DNA from: Nemertoderma westbladi
Taxonomy: Eukaryota; Xenacoelomorpha; Nemertodermatida; Nemertodermatidae
NCBI GenBank assembly: GCA_032718475.1
Contig: JAUCBJ010007313.1
Span: forward strand, 1 to 40,133
Reading direction: 5' to 3'
Length of the DNA stretch: 40,133 bases
Below are positions 25,901-37,900 of the stretch, piece by piece. Numbering within the stretch: the first letter of the stretch is position 1; every line of letters begins with the position of its first letter. The notes beneath the pieces were generated by a model. That model saw only the letters and a list, made by a program, of their open reading frames with translations, was not told where the DNA came from and searched no databases. Both the position numbers and the translations under genes were made by a program.

Positions 25901-28900
25901 GTATACTTCAGGAAAATGTTTTAAGTACAATAGGAGTACCTTATTAGTACATGATGACGTACAATAGAACAAGATAACAAGTCACATTGTGGGGGCAGAA
26001 AGAGTATTATTTAGGATAAAATAATAATAGTTAATTTTGTGTCCATATTATAAACAACATATCATACTATAGTTTAGTGGCTTGGCGGCATAAAATTGTA
26101 ATATTGCCCATTGAATTAAAGTTTATTGCAAAATTAATTAAATTATTCTGGAACATCAATATTTCGATCCTTATAAATAATAATCCTCATAAATATATGG
26201 TTAATTCTACCAAAAATTAGCCAAATGAGTTAGAGATGTTCAAAAGTTGATAACTTTGGCAATAATTTTTCAAATCTCACACAGTAAAGTGCAAAAAGTA
26301 GAGGAGATTTAGTAGTGTTGGGGACAGTTAAAATGTTTTGCACCTGCAAGAAAAAAAAATTACCAAAATTAACCTGGAATGTAAAAAAAAACGGTAAAAT
26401 GCGATTAAGAATGGTGAAGTGGCAGTGATTTGCGACCACGATGGCTACCATAGGTCCAGTAACAATATAGGCTACCATAAGAAACGCAGAAAAAAGTCTT
26501 ATAAGATTAAATTTCAATCTTTGTTGTAACACAACTACAGATTGAGCACTGGTTGTGGAACAAAAAATTCAGTATATTTCAATGTTCCAATACGAATCCC
26601 CCTATATAGTTGCTCACAATTTTTTTAGCTAAGCCACACTCCACTGCTAGATTTCATCACAACAATAATATTTACATAATCAGACATAATTCAAGCAAAG
26701 CAAACAGTCGGCCGAAGCCGGAGGCGACCCGAAGGCTCCTCTTTCGATAGCTGCTACCCGAGGGTAGGGGTGGGCGTTACTCCTATCCCAAGATTTGCTC
26801 CCAGTTATTTAACTGGTACTCATTTTATCGACCCCAGTGGATGAAAGGCTGAGTGGACCCTGGCGGGGCTGAACCTACAACCAACAGATTGCAGGCCCAG
26901 CGCTCTACCAACTGAGCGACCCCGCCTTAAGATATATATACATAATTAATATGATAAATTCGACTGACCTTGAAAGCCAGCGGGGTATTAAGGGGTTGGC
27001 ACTCGTCCATGTTTATATTTTGTGTAAGAGATGGGTCCCAAATCGGCGCGTTGTCATTGATATCAATGATATGGACAATAACTGTACCGGTGGATGACTT
27101 CTTATTAGCGGGGTTAGCGGGGCTGTCTTCTACCTTAACTAGAATCTTGTACCTATAGACGTGTAATAAATAGTCATATAAAAATGTTGTATCGGTTTAT
27201 ACACCGGGGGTAAACGCTACGCCTACACACCAACACCTACTAGAAGGCAGGTTAGTTAAGAAGCAGGTTACATAGCCGTGTTGAAAGGAACCAATACAAT
27301 AAACTTGAGATAGGAAACTCAAATTAATTGAGAATCAACAATTTGAGGATCAACAGTCAGACGTATTGGGGTGTCGTTTATACAGCCTTCTCATTGGGGT
27401 TAATAATTAATTAATATTGAAAAATTAGTGCCTATAATAAAACTTTTACTGTAAGCTGTGTTCCTAAATTTAGTTTATTGTTTTGGTTAGAAAAGTCTGG
27501 CATTATGACCTGCTTCTTTCCTTTAAAAGGTACTTTAAAATATGAATATTGAAATGAAATATTCGCGAAATTAAATTAATATGTTAAAATAATATGAAAG
27601 GACACCCCAATTGGTAATATGCTACCGGTACATGTAGGTGAAAGCGTGTATAAATAGGTGTCTGGGGGTTGGTGTTGGTGTGTATGCGTAATTTTTACCC
27701 CCCTATACAATACACCCCACTATCCAATCACCCATATATTAACCCTTGGGGTAACAGTAGGTCTATATACAAACTATCTACTCACTTATTGACCCCAGGG
27801 GGAGGGTTGTCCCGATCTATAGTCGAGGTGAAGGTGACCAGTCCGGTCGCAGAATCAACTGCAAACAGACTACCGGCTGGGGTCTCGCTAACTTTGGTGA
27901 AGACGTGGGCGATATTGATAGCGTCGGTGTCGGGATCGTTAATGCTAACAGGTGTCACTGGCTGATTGGCTGGAATAACGTCGAGTTCTTCATACAGAGT
28001 AATCTCCCATGGACTGCGAGAAGATAATTCAGAAATTTAGCGAATAGACATAAATATATAGGCCAAACATATAGTTTTAGCGAGAGAGTGAAATATGAAA
28101 CGAGAACGTGAAATAAAGGACTATATTTAAATCGAATATGTCGTTTTATTTTCAAGATTCAAAGTTTTATTAATTATAAATCATATATTACACCGGTAGT
28201 ACCTGTATAACATATGTAGCGTGAGCTGTCTGCCGCTATTTACAATAGGTTTAGGCAGCGACAGATTATGAGTGACACCGGACACGTCCGCGGTATAACG
28301 CGGTAACGACCTAGGTATCTTGTGCTGTCTGTATCTGCCATGAATGACTTACTGTTAGGCCTACTGTACCACAGTGTGACCGTCGAATACAGTACAATCA
28401 TACTGAAAGAATACTGTTACCGGTACTATATTTCACGCCGTGATATATAGAACCCCATAACCCATCAATGAGTTTACTTTACTTTTTTTCACGGCGTATT
28501 TCACGCCGACTTGAAAATACAATGTTTGTATGAGTTGATTAAAAACCATGACAGTACTATTAGGTTTGTTGTTGAGCAAGAAAACCATGAGAATTCAATT
28601 TGGCAGATTAAAGCTGGGCAAATGTACGATAACTTACTCCGCTGTGAATTTGGGCTGGTTGTCATTGATGTCGACAACTCTTATGTTCACGATACAACTG
28701 GAGACCTTTGGAGATGGATTACCGTCACTGGCTTGAACCTCCAATGTCCATCTACTGTACTCCTCGGTATCCAGGAACAACGAACAACCCGCCTTCACTA
28801 AAATCTGTCCCGAAGAACCGTTCACCTTAAAGAAATAACACAGATGGTGAGGAACTTTAAGTTCATCTACTTGACAAGCTTTTTCGAGGTGTTTGTCCCT

Positions 28901-31900
28901 AAAGGGTACGCCTGTGATGGGATTAGTCCTGCAATTGCGCCACTAGAATATGGGTTATTTTCGGTAAAATTAACTTATCATTCGAGGTTAAGACCCCTGG
29001 ATCCCTTCCTATCATAAATGTAAATATGTTGAAGGTCGTCACCCGCTGGTCAAGTTAAAATAGAACCATATGGAAAGATATGGACTTGTTGAAAAATTAA
29101 CGCCGGGACCGGGATTCGAACCTGGGACCTCTCACAAAACTTCTTCCACTGAGCTACCCCAGCTCAGGAGCAAATTAATAGTTGAACAAGTCCATATCCA
29201 GGGAAAGCCCCAACCATCTTTCAATGTGGTTCTATTTGAACATTACCAGCGGGTGTGGGCCTTCAATTTTAATATGAAATCCATTGATACGATTGGTTGT
29301 AAGTATATATAATGTACATCCATGAACAATGTCAATGATTCATCTCAACCCAAATTATACAATATTTAGTTGTTAAAAAACATTATCATTCAACAAAAAT
29401 CTTACTTATCAAACTTTAATAATTTGATACAATTATTGTGTGTCGTGCCACATGGCCACGTGCCACATTAGAACTGCGGTAACTAGTCGCTACTTACCTC
29501 CCAAGGTCCGGGTGCACCCCCACAATGTGTCGGTAGGTTCCCCTTTAGGAGACTGTACGTTACAATGTTATTATTGTTGATTCCGCTATCGGCGTCAACA
29601 GCTTTAACAGTGATAGAAAGAGGTGTACCATCAGCGCTGGTCTCAAATATGTCTCCGTCATATCTGACAATAAATTAATTAACAAATTAATTGCTTATTA
29701 TTTTAGGTTTTGATTCTAGAACAGTTTCTTCCGTTGAAGTGTTTGTACGCCAGTTACTGCATAATTAGTTACCTGTATTGTTGAAAAACAGGCCTGTTAT
29801 CGTTGACATCAGTGACCGCAATGTTTATAACGAAGTCAGCAACCGTGGTGGCTGGGTCTCTGTTGTCATATAGTTTGGCATTAATGGTGTAGGAGTCCTT
29901 ATTAGTGGCCTCCCTGTCCAACGCTTGCACCAAATATAGTTTACCCCAATCGGCGGAAAGTTTAAACATTGCGTTATCCAGAGTGCCGGCTGCATCTTTA
30001 ACTGAGTCGATTCTGAATGTTAAATAAACGCTTATAGCTAAAGATTGAAAGCAAAATTAATAATTCTCGCTCAACCACCAAGGAGGAGGGAGATGAAACT
30101 ATCTCGGTTACAAATTTCTTGCAATCTCATTGAGATTTGTAGAACAATTTGGGTGGTGCCGGTACCTGAATAAATACACTATATTCCAGGATTGGAGTAT
30201 GCTGCAAAGGAAAGAGCAATCGGTTTTAATTATTACCAATCATTTTACACTGTTCTAGAACTTTCGATATGCGCGATTCTCCTAAATTCGTTACGTGTCT
30301 TTAGCATCTATTATATTTACAGGACATAACATAACCTATTTGAGTCGCAGAAAAAACCAAAACCTGTACTATAATGGTTCTATACTTTACCAAATGAAAA
30401 ATAAAAATATTATCGAATTTGTAGTACCTCCTACTTGAGTTAAACGGTAAAAAATAGAGGAAAATAAAAGTTGTCAGATATTCTGAATTATTCATTTTTA
30501 TATCTTGTTATATTTTCTTATAAATTTTAATTATTTATTTTCTGGTACTGAGTAACTCCTATATACTGTACTCTAGATCGGTAACACATTGTACTATACT
30601 AACTTCCATTGTTTCAACCCATGTGCCGCCCCTAGATTGTCTAATTGTCGGTCCAAATCTTTCATAGTTACACCACCGATGTCAGCAGGAACTTTGAGAT
30701 CAGCCAATAAACTCCCAACCGCCTTATTCTCCGGTACATTTAGGGCTATAGGGCTACTCGAGACTGCGGGGACATTGTCATTCTCGGGTGTAACATAAAC
30801 GTTAACCACTGCAGTCGCGGTGTACCTCGGGGTGGCACCGTCGTTGTCTACAGCAATGACACGGAACTGATATTCCATTGGTTTAGCGTCGAAGTCTACT
30901 TTGTTTGTCCCGTGGGTCTTTAGTTGGCAAGCTAGACCTGCGCCGCCAGTGTCTGCATGGAAACAGGTTCAAAGTGGTAAAAGGATAGCTAAGAAAATAA
31001 CATGATAATGTGCCGGTACTGAAGTAAATTAACAAAGTATATTTTTAGTACATAAATATTCAATACTTTATTATATTTCTCAATTCTTTATCTTAGATAT
31101 CCACAGATCTATAAAAGATTTTAATGCAAAATACATGAAAATAAAATAAGTTACTTGGTCAGTAATTAATTATGTGACTATTTTTAATTAATTAATTAAT
31201 TAATTATCAAAAACTGTATTAAAGATCTGATATTCTTTTTCATATAAGAACACAAGATATACATATATCATATTATATGAATGGAATGGGAAATCTTTTA
31301 GGCTCGTTAAGCCAAGGAATGCCTGTTCACCAAGGATTGCGTGATCTTCCACAGTAAATCCTTCCACTCTGTTTTCTAAATTGCCGTGGTTCCCATACAA
31401 AGTATTGCATATTATCATATAAGTTATACAAAAAAATGTGTCTCTAAATAATTATTTTGATACTAGTCTTATTGTATTTTAATAGAAGTATCATCTACAA
31501 GTAACACGTAGGCCTCACCTAAGACTTGAAACTCTGTTGCCTTCACCGTATCCGAGGGGTGTATGGAACATACAACTTTCGCGTGGTTTCCTGTGGCCGG
31601 GTCATCGTCATCTGTTACCGCCATGGTCGCTATGACAACGGTGTCCACGGGAACCGTATCAACAACACCGGCGATAAAGTAGGGGTTAGTAAATTGAGGT
31701 TCATGGTTATTTAAATCCTAAAATAAATGAATGACGAGTTAGCTAAGAGGGCTGTGAAGACTAGGCAGGTGATGAAAGGTGAAAATCAGGCACTCTGGAC
31801 GCTTGTAAGATCCAGCCTTTCCCAACAACTTGATTATTGGCTTCAATTGTGCTACCCAACTCAGGTCAAGGCTGCAGCAAAGAAGATGGATGAAGTGCTG

Positions 31901-34900
31901 TGGGATGTTTTAGAGGCTATAGACGAATCTCATATCCCAAGAAACTGGGAGGAAAGAGATGGAGATTGCGAGATTGACATTCCAGGTGAGGGAATTGGAA
32001 TCAGGTCATATCAGGACTGGGTTGTTAGACAGCCAATAACGTTAGGTGGACTGGGTTGTTAGACAGCCAATAACGTTAGCTGGGCTGGGTTGTTAGACAG
32101 CCAATAACGTTAGGTGGACTGGGTTGTTAGACAGCCAATAACGTTAGGTGGACTGGGTTGTTAGACAGCCAATAACGTTAGCTGGGCTGGGTTGTTAGAC
32201 AGCCAATAACGTTAGGTGGACTGGGTTGTTAGACAGCCAATAACGTTAGGTGGACTGGGTTGTTAGACAGCCAATAACGTTAGGTGGACTGGGTTGTTAG
32301 ACAGCCAATAACGTTAGGTTGACTGGGTTGTTAGACAGCCAATAACGTTAGGTGGACTGGGTTGTTAGACAGCCAATAACGTTAGGTGGACTGGGTTGTT
32401 AGACAGCCAATAACGTTAGGTGGACTGGGTTGTTAGACAGCCAATAACGTTAGGTGGACTGGGTTGTTAGACAGCCAATAACGTTAGGTGGACTGGGTTG
32501 TTAGACAGCCAATAACGTTAGGTGGACTGGGTTGTTAGACAGCCAATAACGTTAGGTGGACTGGGTTGTTAGACAGCCAATAACGTTAGGTGGACTGGGT
32601 TGTTAGACAGCCAATAACGTTAGGTGGACTGGGTTGTTAGACAGACAATAACGTTAGGTTGACTGGGTTGTTAGACAGCCAATAACGTTAGGTGGACTGG
32701 GTTGTTAGACAGCCAATAACGTTAGGTGGACTGGGTTGTTAGACAGACAATAACGTTAGGTTGACTGGGTTGTTAGACAGCCAATAACGTTAGGTGGACT
32801 TGGTTGTTAGACAGCCAATAACGTTAGGTGGACTGGGTTGTTAGACAGACAATAACGTTAGGTTGACTGGGTTGTTAGACAGCCAATAACGTTAGGTGGA
32901 CTGGGTTGTTAGACAGCCAATAACGTTAGGTGGACTGGGTTGTTAGACAGACAATAACGTTAGGTTGACTGGGTTGTTAAACAGCCAATAACGTTAGGTG
33001 GACTGGGTTGTTAGACAGCCAATAACGTTAGGTGGACTGGGTTGTTAGACAGCCAATAACGTTATGTCTTGCATTAACGTCTAACATTAAGTTCTATTCG
33101 GTGGCAAGAAGATCTCAGTCCGGTAGCGTTTTTTGGGGTTCTGGAACGGACGCTCCCCAGCTTTGGAGGCGAAAAATGTGTATATCCTCAGTTAGGAAGA
33201 TTATGTGGAAGGGAAGAGGAAGGAGAGGTGGAAGCAACTTCTGGACTCTGGATGCCGTACTGGGAGAGACCTGGGGTGTGCTTGGACATAGCTTCAAAGA
33301 GAGGCAATATATATCTATAATTACCTGGGTCAAGAGCTGGAAGGCGTCTTGGCTAGTGGCAGTAGTTGGTGTTGGAGAAGGAAGTACAGATGGAAGTACC
33401 ACAAGGAATATCACTGAGCAAAGGGAGATGCTCAGAGGGGCGGCACTTAAAAGAGCTGTGGAGTTACACCCTAACCAGCATGCCAGACCAGTTCTGGTCT
33501 GGCCTCAGATGGAAAAGCTATCCTCTTCCTGGGTGCTGGCCCTTCCAGGGCCAGAAACTGGACTTTCTGGACCTAATTTTTCAGAGGCTGTATGCGAACA
33601 TCTTTGCCTATCCAGCCCTGCCTGTAAGGGTATTGTGGGAGAGAGGGTTGGAAAGACTGAGGTGGAGAGCTTTGGGGATGGAGTAATGGCAGCAGCCTTA
33701 CCAGGAGACCCACGGAGAAATCGACATGTTGTAATTTTGTAAATGTTTTGAATATATAATAAATATGAATTATTTATATAAGTGAACTAAATAATACATT
33801 TGAGTTAAAAGACACACCACCCCCACCCCCCCCCCCCCCCCCCCTATTTCAGCGGGTTTACTAACATTAACGGTAATTTTGACAGCTTGAGTCACTGCTG
33901 TTGTCCCGTCCGTGGCTTCCACAACCAAGTTGTATTCATTTGGTCCCGCGGGGTACCAAGTAATATCGCCGGTCGCCGCGGTGATCTTCCCCAAGAAATC
34001 TGCCCCAGACGGAACGGTTTTTATTGCGAACCAGCCTTTAGTATCTCCTGATTTAATGCGGAACTGTAAATGTTAAAGGATATTAAATTGATTAAAACAA
34101 ATAAATATTAAACACTAAAAGTAGACACTAATAATAGGTTGTTCGTGTCTAAAACAGTATATTTGTGTCCAATATATAATTGCTGAATCAGTTATGGACA
34201 TACTTACTGATATAGTTATGGACATACTTACTGATACAGTTATGGACATACTTACTGATACAGTTATGGACAGACTTAATCATACACATACTGATACAGT
34301 TTCTAATGGACACACGTATATTCACTATGGATACACTTACTAAATTGTTACAGTTACAATGGACTTGGACACACGCAAAGTTAATATGGGCACACTTACT
34401 GATACAGATACTATGGACACACGCAATGTTAATATGGGCACACTTACTGATACAATTACTATGGACACACGCAAAGTTAATATGGGCACACTTACTGATA
34501 CAGTTACTATGGACACACGCAAAGTTAATATGGGCACACATACTGATACAGTTTCTAATGGACACTCGTATATTTACTATGGATACACTTACTAAATTGT
34601 TACAGTTACTATGGACACACGCAAAGTTAATATGGGCACACTTACTGATACAGTTACTATGGACACACGCAAAGTTAATATGGGCACACTTACTGATACA
34701 GTTACTATGGACACACGCAAAGTTAATATGGGCACACTTACTGATACAGTTACTATGGACACACGCAAAGTTAATATGGGCACACTTACTGATACAGTTA
34801 CTATGGACACACGCAAAGTTAATATGGGCACACTTACTGATACAGTTACTATGGACACACGCAAAGTTAATATGGGCACACTTACTGATACAGTTACTAT

Positions 34901-37900
34901 GGACACACGCAAAGTTAATATGGGCACACTTACTGATACAGTTACTATGGACACACGCAAAGTTAATATGGGCACACTTACTGATACAGTTACTATGGAC
35001 ACACGCAAAGTTAATATGGGCACACTTACTGATACAGTTACTATGGACACACGCAAAGTTAATATGGGCACACATACTGATACAGTTTCTAATGGACACT
35101 CGTATAATTACTATGGATACACTTACTAAATTGATACAGTTACTATGGACACACGCAAAGTTAATATGGGCACACTTACTGATACAGTTACTATGGACAC
35201 ACCCAAAGTTAATATGGGCACACTTACTGATACAGTTACTATGGACACACGCAAAGTTAATATGGGCACACTTACTGATACAGTTACTATGGACACACGC
35301 AAAGTTAATATGGGCACACTTACTGATACAGTTACTATGGACACACGCAAAGTTAATATGGGCACACTTACTGATACAGTTACTATGGACACACGCAAAG
35401 TTAATATGGGCACACTTACTGATACAGTTACTATGGACACACGCAAAGTTAATATGGGCACACTTACTGATACAGTTACTATGGACACACGCATAGTTAA
35501 TATGGGCACACTTACTGGTACAGTTACTATGGACACACGCAAAGTTAATATGGGCACACTTACTGATACAGTTACTATGGACACACGCAAAGTTAATATG
35601 GGCACACTTACTGATACAGTTACTATGGACACACGCAAAGTTAATATGGGCACACTTACTGGTACAGTTACTATGGACACACGCAAAGTTAATATGGGCA
35701 CACTTACTGATACAGTTACTATGGACACACGCAAAGTTAATATGGGCACACTTACTGATACAGTTACTATGGACACACGCAAAGTTAATATGGGCACACT
35801 TACTGATACAGTTACTATGGACACACGCATAGTTAATATGGGCACACTTACTGATACAGATACTATGGACACACGCAAAGTTAATATGGGCACACTTACT
35901 GATACAGTTACTATGGACACACGCATAGTTAATATGGGCACACTTACTGGTACAGTTACTATGGACACACGCAAAGTTAATATGGGCACACTTACTGATA
36001 CAGTTACTATGGACACACGCATAGTTAATATGGGCACACTTACTGGTACAGTTACTATGGACACACGCAAAGTTAATATGGGCACACTTACTGATACAGT
36101 TACTATGGACACACGCATAGTTAATATGGGCACACTTACTGATACAGTTACTATGGACACACGCATAGTTAATATGGGCACACTTACTGGTACAGTTACT
36201 ATGGACACACGCAAAGTTAATATGGGCACACTTACTGATACAGTTACTATGGACACACGCATAGTTAATATGGGCACACTTACTGGTACAGTTACTATGG
36301 ACACACGCATAGTTAATATGGGCACACTTACTGATACAGTTACTATGGACACACGCAAAGTTAATATGGGCACACTTACTGATACAGTTACTATGGACAC
36401 ACGCAAAGTTAATATGGGCACACTTACTGATACAGTTACTATGGACACACGCAAAGTTAATATGGGCACACTTACTGATACAGTTACTATGGACACACGC
36501 ATAGTTAATATGGGCACACTTACTGGTACAGTTACTATGGACACACGCAAAGTTAATATGGGCACACTTACTGATACAGTTACTATGGACACACGCATAG
36601 TTAATATGGGCACACTTACTGGTACAGTTACTATGGACACACGCATAGTTAATATGGGCACACTTACTGATACAGATACTATGGACACACGCAAAGTTAA
36701 TATGGCAGACTTACTGCTGATACAGTAAATATAAACTTACAGATAGGGTTCCATGAGGAGTCACGAAGTCACCATCACTGGCTTTAACACTCATAATATC
36801 CGCATCCAGAGCAACATCCTCATCTACGGTGGCGACGGTGTAAGTAACAGTAGTATCGAACACTGGAGGGAATTCATCCTGTATAAATAATAATCAAATA
36901 ATCACACTTTACTTTCACTATCAGAACCCATATTTAATTTAACCGATCAGAAACATGAGTAAGTTTTATGTGCTTTTCTAATCTTATTCACTTGTAATTA
37001 TTTTATTCTGTCCACCATCATGGGGGGGGGGGGGGGGGATTTCGATATATAATTGACCCGTAGAGGATTAAAACCTGGGTGGAGTTAGGTTGTATCAGTT
37101 AATGCTCTGAGTGGCCAGACATTGCTCTCCATGCAGGGATCGAACTTTGGATCAACGGTTTGGATGCCCATAATATCGGCACACAGCCTTAACCCTTAAA
37201 CTGGTGAAAACTCATGAGTTTTGGGAGGGCCAATTCCACTTGGTGGGAATTTTTTTAATAGATGTGACTGACTTGGCGAGAACTTATATTTGAGTTCTCG
37301 CAAGTCGACTCCCTCTTGGTGGATCTTTTTTAAGAAGAATTAGTTGACTTGGTGAAAACTCATATATGAGTTTATGAGCCAACGTCTGGACTTGGTAGAG
37401 ATTATATTTTCAAAAATAATTTATGTAAATTTAAGAATTGAATGCGGAATTATGTTAGTTTGGAATTCATAAAAAGAATGGCTTGAAAATTATTCGTAAC
37501 ATTCTATGAATGTAAAAATGAAAATTATTCGTAACATTCTATGAATGTAAAAATGAAAATTATTCGTAACATTCTATGAATTTAAAAATGAAAATTATTC
37601 GTAACATTCTATGAATGTAAAAATGAAAATTATTCTTAACATTCTATGAATGTAAAAATGAAAATTATTCGTAACATTCTATGAATTTAAAAATGAAAAT
37701 TATTCGTAACATTCTATGAATGTAAAAATGAAAATTATTCGTAACATTCTATGAATGTAAAAATGAAAATTATTCGTAACATTCTATGAATGTAAAAATG
37801 AAAATTATTCGTAACATTCTATGAATGTAAAAATGAAAATTATTCGTAACATTCTATGAATGTAAAAATGAAAATTATTCGTAACATTCTATGAATTTAA

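Noticed and set aside
29070-29312. 80-codon plus-strand frame containing PGPGFEPGTSHK
   Set aside because: This is the reverse complement of a tRNA-like B box, a familiar false translation inside SINEs.
35126-36728. Open frames of 522 codons (minus) and 527 codons (plus) with 16-residue repeats
   Set aside because: The 48-bp unit is a multiple of three and lacks stops in several frames on both strands. The array lies in an intron between well supported exons.
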